DNA of 64,000 nt from Myxococcota bacterium (GCA_028278345.1 JANQEL010000147.1:18318-82317), one strand, 5' to 3'; shown: positions 34,481 to 42,972, counted from the stretch's first letter. Made by a program: numbers and translations. The notes: generated by a model not told the origin, from the letters alone.

Positions 34481-35023
34481 GTGAGCGCAAGCCACGACCT
34501 GGTAGGCGAACTCGCCTCGATCGAACTCGAAGACACCCACGGCGGGTGGCATCGCTTGGACAGCTACTGGCGGGATCACACCGCCGTCCTCGCCTTCGTC
34601 CGCCACTTCGGCTGACTGTTCTGCCGTGAGCAGGTCGCGCAGTTGCGTGACAACCTCGATGAGATCCGCGATCTCGGCGCCGACCTCGTGATCGTGGGCA
34701 ACGGCAACCTCGACTTCGCCCGCGCGTTTCGCGAAGACATGAAGCTCGATTGCCCGGTGGTGATCGATCCGGATCTCGTGGCCTACAAGACTGCCGAGCT
34801 GCGCCGCGGTCGACTCGAGATGCTCTCACCCCGTGTCGGGCTGAACGCGATGCGTTCGCTTCGAGCGGGCTTTCGTCAGACCAGCGTGCAGGGCGATGCC
34901 TTCCAGCTCGGCGGTGTCTTCGTGATCCGCGAGGGCGGAGAGCTCGTCTACGAGTACGCGAGTCGCGAAGCGGGAGACCATCCGCCGATCGAAGACGTAC
35001 TCGACGCAGTGGCTGGCGGCTAG
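34481..35023 (+). CDS. Peroxiredoxin-like selenoprotein (U-x-x-C), TGA 34613-34615 read as Sec
   Basis: GTG 34481 follows AAGGAGA. Reading through TGA 34613-34615 yields 180 residues with Sec45; a caller would otherwise keep only the part after the TGA as a headless 126-residue gene. The motif is RHFGULFCREQ: Sec45-x-x-Cys48, where AhpC/TSA-like (PRXL2/AhpC-TSA_2) proteins have CxxC in the same RHFGCxFCREQ setting. The rest is a complete thioredoxin fold: VLAFV before the motif, ADLVIVGNG, CPVVIDPDLVAYK, and GGVFVIREGGELVYEY. A hairpin at 34634-34651 has its loop 25 nt after the TGA. It likely reduces peroxides or disulfides. Its stop overlaps the convergent MBL gene in CTAG. Confidence 0.9.
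34634..34651 (+). promoter_or_regulatory. Candidate bacterial SECIS element of peroxiredoxin-like selenoprotein
   Basis: GTCGCGC (34634-34640) pairs with GCGTGAC (34645-34651), seven pairs including one G-U, around an AGTT loop. The loop begins 25 nt after the TGA and has G at position 2, matching bacterial SECIS rules. A closer 4-bp hairpin (34621-34633) would start only 9 nt from the TGA and is less suitable. Confidence 0.65.
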
Positions 35024-36081
35024 AACTCCCGCGTCTCGCCGATGTCGAGGATCCACACCTGATCGTCGGCGAGCCCCTGCTCGCGGCCCGCGGCGCGCAT
35101 GCGCTTCGGCGGTTCGTCGAGGGGTTCGTCCGCCAGGTCGAAAGTGCCGAAGTGGATGCCGAGCAGGCGTTTTCCTCCGACGTCGATCCCCAGCGTCACC
35201 GCCTCTTCGGGGTTGGTGTGTGAGCTGCGCATCATGGCGCGCGGCTCGTAGGCGCCGATCGGGACCGCTGCGAGGTCGAACGGACCGAGCTGCTCACCGA
35301 TCTGCTTGAAGCCATCGAAGTAGCCCGTGTCGCCGGCAAAGTAGAAACGACGCTCGGGGCCTGTCACCGCCCAAGAAGACCATAGGGCCTTCTGCTCGTC
35401 GAACAGGCCACGGCGACTCCAATGCTGCGAAGGAAGGCAGTGGATCGTCGCGTCGGCCACCCCTGCCGTGTCGCCCCAATCGAGTTCCTGCACGTTCTCG
35501 ATCCCGTTCTCGCGCAACAACTCCCCGTTGGCGAGGGGAACGAAGAAGCGCGTGCGCGGATCGCGTTCGGCGAGGGTGCGCAGGGTCGGCAGATCGAGAT
35601 GGTCGTAGTGGTTGTGCGAGATCAACACGAAGTCGATCGGCGGGAGATCTTCGACCGCGACCCCGGGCGGTACGAGGCGCGGCGGCCCCATGAAGGAGAC
35701 CGGGCTCGTGATGTCGTTCCAGTTCGGATCGGTGAGGAAGGTGAGGTGCTCCATCTGCACGAGCAGCGTCGCATGACCGATCCAGGTCACCGTCGGCGTG
35801 CTGTGCTTCGCGTTCTCGCGCAGGAAGGCACCGTCGTTGGGCACAACCGGCGGCATCCCTGCGCGCGGTGAGAGCGAAGCCGCGATGCGGCGGAAGAAGA
35901 AGGGAAAGCGCACGCCGACCGTGCCGTGTCCGATCGGGCCCACGACGTTCACGAAGCGCCCGTCGTCGTCGCGCAGCGCGGGTGCGAATTCGGCGTCGGC
36001 CGGGACGGGAGCAGCGAGTGCGAGTGCGACCGCCGCGAGCGTGAAGTAGCCGGTCCAGCGAGGGGGGTTGTTCTTCGACAT
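35020..36081 (-). CDS. Metallo-beta-lactamase-fold hydrolase, NAPE-phospholipase-D-like
   Basis: 353 residues from ATG 36081, 4 nt after the antiporter stop; an AGGAAG lies about 14 nt upstream. A signal peptide ends near residue 29 (PADA). The zinc motif is SHNHYDHLD (HxHxDH), with the further ligands in FAGDTGYFDG and a late histidine in LLGIHFGTFDLA. The CLPSQHWSRRGLFDEQKALWSSW region in two parts is the signature of the NAPE-PLD/UlaG-like lipid hydrolases. It probably cleaves a phospholipid or lactone in the periplasm. It follows the antiporter-EIIA gene and is likely cotranscribed with it. It is convergent with the peroxiredoxin selenoprotein. Confidence 0.9.
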   Translation of the reverse strand: MSKNNPPRWTGYFTLAAVALALAAPVPADAEFAPALRDDDGRFVNVVGPIGHGTVGVRFPFFFRRIAASLSPRAGMPPVVPNDGAFLRENAKHSTPTVTWIGHATLLVQMEHLTFLTDPNWNDITSPVSFMGPPRLVPPGVAVEDLPPIDFVLISHNHYDHLDLPTLRTLAERDPRTRFFVPLANGELLRENGIENVQELDWGDTAGVADATIHCLPSQHWSRRGLFDEQKALWSSWAVTGPERRFYFAGDTGYFDGFKQIGEQLGPFDLAAVPIGAYEPRAMMRSSHTNPEEAVTLGIDVGGKRLLGIHFGTFDLADEPLDEPPKRMRAAGREQGLADDQVWILDIGETREF

Positions 36082-36085
36082 CTCG

Positions 36086-37792
36086 TCAATCTTCCTGCGG
36101 GCGCAACATCCCCTGCAGTTGGGTCCACATCTGCGCGGGGCTTTCACATTGGATGAGGGCGCGCGATTCGGGGCGGCTGGCACCCCGCGCAAGCGTACCG
36201 AGGATTTCGAGCTGGGTGTCGGCGTCGTCGCGGGGCGTCAGGATGAGGAAGACGAGGTGGGCCGGCTGGTCGTCGATCGCGTCCCATTCGATGCCCTCCT
36301 TCGAAACGCCGAGCAGCACCAGGGGCCGCTCCAGCAGGTCGAGACGCGCGTGGGGCACCGCGATGCCTCCCCCGATGCCCGTCGCCATCGTCTCCTCGCG
36401 CGCCCGCGCGGCGCGCTGCAGAGCCGACTCGGGCAGCCCGGGATCGATCTCGCAGGCGCGGTGCACGAGCTCTTCGATCGCTGAGTAGCGATCGCGTCCC
36501 TCGAGGGCGGGGATCAGCCCCTGCTTCGAGAAGAGCCCAAGGATGTTGAGCGCTTCGCGACGCCGCAGCGACCAGGTGAAGAGGGGTCCGACCACGAGCG
36601 ACGAAGCGATCGAAGCGAAGACGATCGCCACGAAGAGCTGCTCGTCGATCACCCCGGCCTGTCGACCGACGACCGCGAGCAGGACGCCCATCGAGCCGCC
36701 CGGCATGTGGGCGATCGCAGTCGGGAGCCGATCGAAGGCGGGCATCGGAACACCCAGCGTGCCCACCCAGGCGCCGAAGAACTTCCCGAAGACCGAGAGC
36801 GCAGTGATGACCAGCACCTGCAGGAGATCGAAGCGCGCCGCGAAGTCGACGTGCAGGCAGATGCCGGCGAAGAAGAGCGGCACGAAGATCGACTCGACCA
36901 TCTGCGAGATGACCGAGCGCGAATGCTCCGAAAGCGCGCGGTGATCGCCCGCCATCACCCCCGCGATCAGGAAGCCGAAGATCGGATGCACGCCGATCAC
37001 TTCCATCGCGACGCCGCAGAAGAGCCCGAGGCAGACGACGAAGGAGAGCGGAGTCGAGGGGTTGGGCAGCCCGCGCGCGTCGAACCACTGCAGGATCCGC
37101 GTCGTGAGGGTGCGCCCGAAAGTCGTGGCGAGCCCGGCGGCCACCGCCGTGCCACCCACGATCATCAAGAGGGCCGCCGGGCTGGCGCCACCGTGATCGG
37201 CCGCGCCCACCATGCCGAGCACGATCGCGAGTACGAGCCAGCCGAGCAGCTCGTTGATCGCCATGGCGGAGAGCAGGAGCAGCCCGAGGTCGCTCTTCAC
37301 GATCTTCAGGTCGAACATCAGGCGCGCAACCACGGTGATGGCCGTGATCGAGATCGCCGCACCGACGAACAGCGAGAAGGCGAGCTTCGGCACTTCGCCG
37401 TCGCTCCACGCGTCGTAGGCGATCCACGCGACCCCGGTTCCCAGGGCGAGGGGGATCAGCACGCCCGCCACGGCGACGGAAAACGATTGCCTGCGCAGGC
37501 GCCAGGCCGAAGCCACGTCGACCTCGAGGCCGATCACCAGCAACAGGAAGAGGATGCCGATCTGCGCCGTGACGTCGAAGAGGGCGAGTTGCGTCGGGTC
37601 GTTGGGAAAGAGCGTGTCGAAGGCGCCGGGGGCGATCTGCCCGAAGACCGTCTTGCCCAGCAGCAGGCCCGCCAGGATCTCCCCCGCGAGCGGAGGCTGA
37701 TCGAAGCTGCGAAAGACCTCCCCCAGGATGCGTGCCGCAGCGAGCACGACCGCGACCTGGGTGAGGAACAGCAGAAGCTGGCCCTTGTCCAT
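36086..37792 (-). CDS. CPA2-type cation/proton antiporter fused to PTS EIIA domain
   Basis: 568 residues from ATG 37792. Residues about 1-400 form a Kef-like antiporter with about 12 helices, including QPPLAGEILAGLLLG, FLLLVIGLEVD and GVHPIFGFLIAGVM. Residues about 415-568 are a cytoplasmic PTS EIIA type 2 (fructose/nitrogen) domain with the phosphorylatable His481 in GIGGGIAVPHARLD. In other bacteria such fusions probably let the phosphotransferase state gate ion exchange. No PTS EI or HPr gene is in the window. It sits between a potassium channel gene (upstream, same strand, 42 nt) and the MBL gene, so the three may be one transcription unit for ion and envelope homeostasis. Confidence 0.92.
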   Translation of the reverse strand: MDKGQLLLFLTQVAVVLAAARILGEVFRSFDQPPLAGEILAGLLLGKTVFGQIAPGAFDTLFPNDPTQLALFDVTAQIGILFLLLVIGLEVDVASAWRLRRQSFSVAVAGVLIPLALGTGVAWIAYDAWSDGEVPKLAFSLFVGAAISITAITVVARLMFDLKIVKSDLGLLLLSAMAINELLGWLVLAIVLGMVGAADHGGASPAALLMIVGGTAVAAGLATTFGRTLTTRILQWFDARGLPNPSTPLSFVVCLGLFCGVAMEVIGVHPIFGFLIAGVMAGDHRALSEHSRSVISQMVESIFVPLFFAGICLHVDFAARFDLLQVLVITALSVFGKFFGAWVGTLGVPMPAFDRLPTAIAHMPGGSMGVLLAVVGRQAGVIDEQLFVAIVFASIASSLVVGPLFTWSLRRREALNILGLFSKQGLIPALEGRDRYSAIEELVHRACEIDPGLPESALQRAARAREETMATGIGGGIAVPHARLDLLERPLVLLGVSKEGIEWDAIDDQPAHLVFLILTPRDDADTQLEILGTLARGASRPESRALIQCESPAQMWTQLQGMLRPQED

Positions 37793-37834
37793 CTCTCGTG
37801 GGTAGCGGATTCGCGCCGCGGGTGCGCGGGTGGA

Positions 37835-38803
37835 TCAGGCTTCGGTCGCGCCCTTGCCGCAGTGGGGACAGATCCCCTCTTCACCGTCGAGCGCTTGGAA
37901 ACTGCGCGTCGCAGCCTCGACGATCTGCTGCGCCTCGGTGGGGTCGATGCCGAGCTGTTCGGCGAGCTCGTTGTATTGGGTCGTTTCATCGTCGGTCAGC
38001 ACCCCGTCGGCGGCCGCGCGATCCGCTTCCATCTCGAGGGTGCGCAGGTGACGTTGATGCAACTCGGTGAAGCCCGAGGCCAGGATACTGGTGGGCAGGG
38101 CCACCATGCCGATGCCGACCACCATGATCGACGACGCCATGAACTTGCCGAGTGGCGTGATGGGGGTGACGTCGCCATATCCCACGGTCGTGAGCGTCGC
38201 GACGGCCCACCACATCGATGCGGGAATCGAAGAGAAAGCCTCGGGTTGCGCTTCGTGCTCCACGACGAACATCGCGCTCGCAGCGAAGATCATCATCAAC
38301 ACGAGGACCGTGAAGGCCGACGCAAACGCCGCGCGCTGTGAACGCATGACCTCGGCAAACACGGCGAGCCCCGGCGAGTAGCGGGTCAGTTTGAGTACGC
38401 GGAGCAGGCGAAGGAAACGCAGGAAGCGCAGATCCATCGCGAAGAAGCCCGAGAGGTAGAAGGGGGCGATCGCCGCGATGTCGGCGAGGGCCATGGGGCT
38501 GAGCAGGTAACGCACGCGCTCGCGCCACTCCGACACGCCGCGATGCCCATCCTCCGCCGCCACCCAGACGCGAAGCACGAGTTCCACCGTGAAGACGGCC
38601 ACCGACAGCAGTTCGAAGACTGCGAAGAAGGGGCCATAGCGGTTGGCGAGTGCTTCGACGGATTCGAGAATGACGGCGAGAATGTTCCCCGCGACCAGGA
38701 CCATCACCGTGACGTCGAAGACCCGGCTCAGATGATCGTCAGCGGACGACGCGACGTTCACGACCTCGCGGGTTCGCTTCTTCAGGCGCAGCCAGGGCGA
38801 CAT
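37835..38803 (-). CDS. Voltage-gated-type potassium channel with zinc-ribbon-like tail
   Basis: 322 residues from ATG 38803; a GTG at 38824 would add 7 residues. It is a six-helix voltage-gated channel: the S4 segment LRFLRFLRLLRVLK (residues about 126-139) has an Arg/Lys every third position, and the pore filter is TVGYGD (206-211). After S6 comes a coiled-coil-like acidic helix (about 245-300), then CPHCGKG at the C-terminus. CPHCG is half of a zinc knuckle, and the second half would have to come from another subunit of the tetramer. It likely conducts K+ in the inner membrane, in the same orientation as the downstream antiporter-EIIA gene. Confidence 0.93.
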   Translation of the reverse strand: MSPWLRLKKRTREVVNVASSADDHLSRVFDVTVMVLVAGNILAVILESVEALANRYGPFFAVFELLSVAVFTVELVLRVWVAAEDGHRGVSEWRERVRYLLSPMALADIAAIAPFYLSGFFAMDLRFLRFLRLLRVLKLTRYSPGLAVFAEVMRSQRAAFASAFTVLVLMMIFAASAMFVVEHEAQPEAFSSIPASMWWAVATLTTVGYGDVTPITPLGKFMASSIMVVGIGMVALPTSILASGFTELHQRHLRTLEMEADRAAADGVLTDDETTQYNELAEQLGIDPTEAQQIVEAATRSFQALDGEEGICPHCGKGATEA

Positions 38804-38848
38804 GGCGCGTGTATCGGCCTGCACGTCGACCCGCAGTAGCGCGAACGA

Positions 38849-39583
38849 TCACGAGGCGGGTTTGCGAACGATTGCGAGAAGACTGACCCCAAGCGGCAGG
38901 TCGAACCGACGAAGCCAGGCGGCTTCGCTCGAGAAGATGGCATTGAGAAGGCCGTTCACTCCGGGTGCGCTCAGATTGTTCTCGCTCTCGGGGCGCATAC
39001 CGGTCGTACGCATCAAGAAGCGCCCCAGCGCGATCGGCGGAAGCAACCAGGTATTGAAGTAGGTGAGTCGTTCGATCTCGAGACCGGCGCCGCGCAGCAG
39101 GGAAGCGAACTGCCGCTTCGTGTAGCGGCGGAAGTGATGCGTCACGTCGTCCTGCACGCCCCACAACCAACCGAAGGCCGGAACGGTGAGAACGCCGAGT
39201 GAGCGGGGTCCGGGTTTCAGCACGCGCGCGAACTCGCGGGCCCCGGCGGCGTCATCGCGCAGGTGCTCGAGCACGTCGGTCGCGACCAACCACTGCGCCG
39301 AGTCGGCGGCGAGGGGGAGACGCTCGAGGCTCCCCTGCATCACCCCGTCGTAACGCGACCTGCAGAATCGAATCGCCTCGGGGCTCGCGTCGACCGCCAC
39401 GACTTCACCGTACGCACGCCAGACGGAGAGGTTCTGCCCCGAGCCCGGCCCGATGTCGTAGATGCGTGGCGCATCCGGGCGCTCCACGCCCTCGAGCACC
39501 GCGCGAAGGATGCGGCGGCGCCCCTCGAACCACCAATGGGTGGCGCCGAGCTCCGCTTCGATCGCATATGCGGATGCGTCCAT
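38849..39583 (-). CDS. Class I SAM-dependent methyltransferase
   Basis: 244 residues from ATG 39583. The start (AIEAELGATHWWFEGRRRIL in two parts) is typical of enzymes annotated as methyltransferase type 11. Motif I is IYDIGPGSGQNL, followed by VVAVDASPEAI and LVATDVLEHLRDD. The HHFRRYTKRQF segment and the late hydrophobic FNTWLLPPIALGRFL are shared with membrane-associated methyltransferases next to glycosyltransferase genes. The substrate is unknown. It resembles the other methyltransferase at 17033-17854 in layout (WxR start, HKRRF/HFRRY motif) but is not a near copy. Confidence 0.87.
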   Translation of the reverse strand: MDASAYAIEAELGATHWWFEGRRRILRAVLEGVERPDAPRIYDIGPGSGQNLSVWRAYGEVVAVDASPEAIRFCRSRYDGVMQGSLERLPLAADSAQWLVATDVLEHLRDDAAGAREFARVLKPGPRSLGVLTVPAFGWLWGVQDDVTHHFRRYTKRQFASLLRGAGLEIERLTYFNTWLLPPIALGRFLMRTTGMRPESENNLSAPGVNGLLNAIFSSEAAWLRRFDLPLGVSLLAIVRKPAS

Positions 39584-39628
39584 CTTCGATCGGGCCCCCC
39601 AACCCGGATCGCGATGATCACGGGGGTT

Positions 39629-40243
39629 TCAGGGAAACGCCACCTCGGTGCTCGGCCGCTTCGAGAAGGCCTCGTACCAACGCGTGATTTCGTCGTAGCC
39701 CTTCTCGAGTTCGAGCTCGCGAAAGCGCGCGAAGCCGATGGTCGCGAACAGCGTGCAATCGCCGACGGTCACCCGATCGCCCGCCAGGAACTCGCGACCG
39801 CGCAGCTCGTTGTCGAGCACCTCGAGGAAAGTCGGCATCTCTTCGCGCATCGCCTTCGCCATGGCGGGGTCGGGGGCCACGTTCGGCAGGGGCGACTGCT
39901 CTGCATGCACCCAGCGAGCCACGCGCACGAAGAGACCGACATCGGCGATGCGTTCGATGCGACGTGCGCGGGCTCGTTCGATCGGCGTGGTCCCCCACAT
40001 CGGCGGATCGGGGTGGAGCTCTTCGAAGTACTCGATGATGGGAAGGCTCTCGGTGAGATACGTCCCATCGTCGAGCTCGAGCACCGGGGTCTTGCCCAAC
40101 GGATTCTTCGCCAGGAAGGCCTCACTCGACTGCTCGCCCTCGATGATGTTGACGAGCACGAAGGGAACTTCGATCCCCTTCTCCTTCAGGTAGATGCGAA
40201 GCTTGCGCGGATTCGGGGCGAGGGGGAAGTCGTGGATCTTCAC
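39629..40243 (-). CDS. Glutathione S-transferase
   Basis: 204 residues from GTG 40243, with GGGAGA upstream. The N-terminal thioredoxin domain starts IHDFPLAPNPRKLRIYL, with the glutathione-binding NPLGKTPVLELDDGTYLTESLPII pattern (cis-Pro and Glu-Ser). The C-terminal helical domain runs from about residue 90, with the folding-motif Asp in GDRVTVGDCTLFA. Soluble GSTs conjugate or reduce electrophiles, and the N-terminal APNPRK resembles beta/theta-like bacterial enzymes. With the HCCA isomerases nearby it suggests the host makes glutathione. Confidence 0.93.
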   Translation of the reverse strand: MKIHDFPLAPNPRKLRIYLKEKGIEVPFVLVNIIEGEQSSEAFLAKNPLGKTPVLELDDGTYLTESLPIIEYFEELHPDPPMWGTTPIERARARRIERIADVGLFVRVARWVHAEQSPLPNVAPDPAMAKAMREEMPTFLEVLDNELRGREFLAGDRVTVGDCTLFATIGFARFRELELEKGYDEITRWYEAFSKRPSTEVAFP

Positions 40244-40275
40244 TGCGGGTCTCCCGGCGGCTGAACGAGGCGCGC

Positions 40276-41472
40276 TCAGGCGAGAGATAGCAGAGTGGTC
40301 GCCAGGGTGTGGGCGTCGATCAGCGACCAGCCGTTGTCCTGGACGAGTTCGGTGTCGAGGACGCCGATACCCAGCTCCTTGAGACGCGCGAGATCGAGGG
40401 GTGTCTCGTAGCGACCGCCGTGGGAATCGATCGCCACGATGTCGAGGATGCGATCGATCGGCGTGTCCTCCCCCGCGTCTCGGCGCACCGCGGCGATCAA
40501 CTCTTCGACGCTGTCTCCGAGAGACATCCCGACCTGCTCGGGGTCGTGGCCCATGTTGGGCACGAAGACCTTCGGGCAGGGGGCTTCGACGATCGCGCGC
40601 CCTACCCCGCGTACGAGGAGGTTGGCGAGTACGCTCGAGTAGAAGCTTCCCGTCGGGAAGCAGATGAGATCGGCTTCGCGAATCAGACGCCGCAGCTTCT
40701 CGTCCGCGCGAACGCTGGCCGACGTGTCGTCGTCGAGCGCGCGCACGAGTTCGAGATCCACGACGCGACTCGAAATCGGCGGAGCCTCCTTCCCCGTGAG
40801 CCGGTGCTGCCCGATCACGCGCTCGCCATCGGCCAGCGTGGCCGCCAACTCGACGGATTGGGCGGTGATCGGAACGACCTGCCCACGCACCTCGACCAGC
40901 TTTGAAAAGAGGAAGAGCACCGCGTCGATGTCGCCTTCGTTCGCGAGCAGGCCCCCGGTGATCACGAGGTTGCCCACGCTCGCGCGACGCAGATCGAAAT
41001 CCGACGGCATGCGGTTCTGGAACTCGCGTAGGTGGGTCCGCACCAGGCGCCGCAGCGGGCCGGGGACGACGCGCACCAGTTCGTGCTCGCCCGAAACGAG
41101 GGAATCGAGTTCGGCCCAGAGTTCGTCGGCGCCGCCATCCGCGGGCAGGCGATAGGAGAACAGGCGAAAGATCTCGGGGTTGCCGCGCGCCGTCTCGTCG
41201 GCCAGCGACATCATGCGCTGGCGCAGGTCGCCCACCGAGAGCACCCCGAAGGCGCGCCGGATCTCGGCGGAACTCCCGCCCGAGTCGAAGGCCGTGACAA
41301 GGTGAATGGAGTTGTGGGTGTAGCGCTTGAGTTCGCGACAGGTCTTCGCGAGGGCCGTGCCGCCCGAGAAGAAGAGGATCTTCGGGCCCAGCTCGGGAGC
41401 GCGCAGATAACGATCGAGGCGCGCCGGATCGGGCACGCGCGCGGCTCTTCGGATGTGGACTTCGATCGGCAA
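40276..41472 (-). CDS. CofD-like protein of the GAK-system type
   Basis: 398 residues from TTG 41472; the ribosome site is weak and no ATG fits. It belongs to the CofD/YvcK superfamily of Rossmann-like proteins: LFFSGGTALAK near residue 34, HLVTAFDSGGSSAEIRRAFG, SVGNLVITGGLL, and the C-terminal CFPTGSFYSSVLANLLV. The start and these blocks most resemble the proteins named GAK system CofD-like, otherwise found in deltaproteobacteria beside an ATP-grasp and a XXXCH protein. Those partners are absent here. It may transfer a phospho group or bind a nucleotide-sugar; the function is not established. It is divergent from the FAH-family gene. Confidence 0.8.
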   Translation of the reverse strand: MPIEVHIRRAARVPDPARLDRYLRAPELGPKILFFSGGTALAKTCRELKRYTHNSIHLVTAFDSGGSSAEIRRAFGVLSVGDLRQRMMSLADETARGNPEIFRLFSYRLPADGGADELWAELDSLVSGEHELVRVVPGPLRRLVRTHLREFQNRMPSDFDLRRASVGNLVITGGLLANEGDIDAVLFLFSKLVEVRGQVVPITAQSVELAATLADGERVIGQHRLTGKEAPPISSRVVDLELVRALDDDTSASVRADEKLRRLIREADLICFPTGSFYSSVLANLLVRGVGRAIVEAPCPKVFVPNMGHDPEQVGMSLGDSVEELIAAVRRDAGEDTPIDRILDIVAIDSHGGRYETPLDLARLKELGIGVLDTELVQDNGWSLIDAHTLATTLLSLA

Positions 41473-41651
41473 TGGAGGATCCCGTCGATTCCCGCGTGTG
41501 GGGTCGCCGCTCGAACCCGGGCGGCGCGAGCGAACGATACGCCGGGCGCCATGCCGGCGCTGCGCTGACGCTGAGTCCGCGCGGACGCGGAATCGCGATT
41601 TTGCGATCGCAAGGATTTGACAGACCTCGCGAGCTTGGGACCCTCTCGCGG

Positions 41652-42947
41652 ATGCCGAATCGAAACCTTCTTCTTTCTATCTATTTGCGCCACGTGCTGC
41701 GCACCGGAAGCCAGCTGCTGGTCGCGAGTGCAATCATCCTGCTGGTGGTACAAAGCACCGCTTTCGCCAGTGCGGCGCAGTGTCTCGATGACGCAGGGAT
41801 CGCGCGAGTCGCGCGGGTCGTCGGCCCCGACGGCCAACCGGTCTACGCGCGGGTGATCGAGGCCAGGGACGGTGTACCCATCGCGGTTGCGCCGATCGCT
41901 TCGACCGACACGCCCCTCGCCGACGTGTTTGAGGCGGTCGCGACTCCGATCGGTCTCGACGCGACCGTCTGGCGCATCGGCGAAGACGAAGTGCGGGAGC
42001 GCGTCTGTGCACCGGTCTCCGTTCCGCAGGAGGCGCTCTACGACGAAACGAGCGTGATCATCTCAGTGGGCCTGAACTATGCCGCCCACGCCGACGAAGC
42101 CGGTGGCGGAGATGTCTTCCTGTTTCCGAAACCGGTCGAGCCGAGCGCACCCTACGGCCATGTCGCCCCACCCGATGGCGTGGTGTTGCTCGATTACGAA
42201 GTCGAGTTGGCATACGTGCTGCTCGAAGGCGTCGATCTCTCGAACCGTCCCGACCTCGACAGCTTTCTCGACAACACGGCCTTCTTCGTCTCCAACGACA
42301 TCACCGATCGCGAAGCGCTGATCAAGCGCGTCGGTTTCTCACCTCCGGGCATCGGCTTCGTCGAGGGCAAGGGACAGCCGAACTTCCTGCCGGCCGGGCC
42401 GTGGATGGTGCGGGGGCGCGAGCTCTTCGCCGCCGCCGAACGCTGCGGCCAGAAGGGGTTGCGGATCGGGCTCTCGGTCGATGAGGGGGACGGTTTCGTC
42501 GAGCGACAGAACGCGACGACCGAGGCGATGATCGTGAAGCCCCACGATCTGCTGGCGCAGATCGCGAACCAGATCGAGAGCGAGGGCCTGCGCACGACGA
42601 TGCCCTTCGAGAGTCGGGGTGGAGACCAACGCTTCCCCTTCGCGATCCAGCGCAGCGACGACGCGCCCGCGATGCTTCCGGCCGGCACGATCATCCAGAC
42701 CGGCACACCCGAAGGCGTGGCGATGCAGGCACCGTCGATTCCGGGCGTCACCTTCCGCGGCCTGCTCCGCTTGCGCGGCCCCCTCGAACAATTCCGCATC
42801 GAGCAGATCGCGCGCGCCAAGACCGGCGAGCCCGGTGGCTACCTCGCGCCCGGCGATCGGGTTCGCGCCTGGATCGACGGGCTGGGCGCCCAGGAGTTCG
42901 ATATCCATCCTGCCGGAAGCAAGATCCAACACGACCCATGCGACTGA
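41652..42947 (+). CDS. Exported fumarylacetoacetate-hydrolase-family protein
   Basis: 431 residues from ATG 41652. A signal sequence (hydrophobic residues about 18-35, then AFASAA) precedes a FAH fold that is normally cytoplasmic. The catalytic domain has SVGLNYAAHADEA, VFLFPKP, LLDYEVELAYVL (metal-binding Glu residues), VSNDITDRE, and GTIIQTGTPEGVAM near the end. The N-terminal 120 residues form the usual preceding domain. Enzymes of this family hydrolyse or decarboxylate acylpyruvates and related diketo acids with Mg or Mn. Periplasmic placement is unusual. The next gene, 25 nt downstream, is a deazaflavin-type oxidoreductase on the same strand. Confidence 0.88.
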   Translation: MPNRNLLLSIYLRHVLRTGSQLLVASAIILLVVQSTAFASAAQCLDDAGIARVARVVGPDGQPVYARVIEARDGVPIAVAPIASTDTPLADVFEAVATPIGLDATVWRIGEDEVRERVCAPVSVPQEALYDETSVIISVGLNYAAHADEAGGGDVFLFPKPVEPSAPYGHVAPPDGVVLLDYEVELAYVLLEGVDLSNRPDLDSFLDNTAFFVSNDITDREALIKRVGFSPPGIGFVEGKGQPNFLPAGPWMVRGRELFAAAERCGQKGLRIGLSVDEGDGFVERQNATTEAMIVKPHDLLAQIANQIESEGLRTTMPFESRGGDQRFPFAIQRSDDAPAMLPAGTIIQTGTPEGVAMQAPSIPGVTFRGLLRLRGPLEQFRIEQIARAKTGEPGGYLAPGDRVRAWIDGLGAQEFDIHPAGSKIQHDPCD

Positions 42948-42972
42948 CCCCCAACACGAAGTGAGACCCTAC

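Noticed and set aside
34621..34633. CTGC...GCAG hairpin directly after the peroxiredoxin TGA as SECIS
   Set aside because: Only 4 bp and its loop starts 9 nt from the TGA, closer than known bacterial SECIS elements. The 34634-34651 hairpin fits better.
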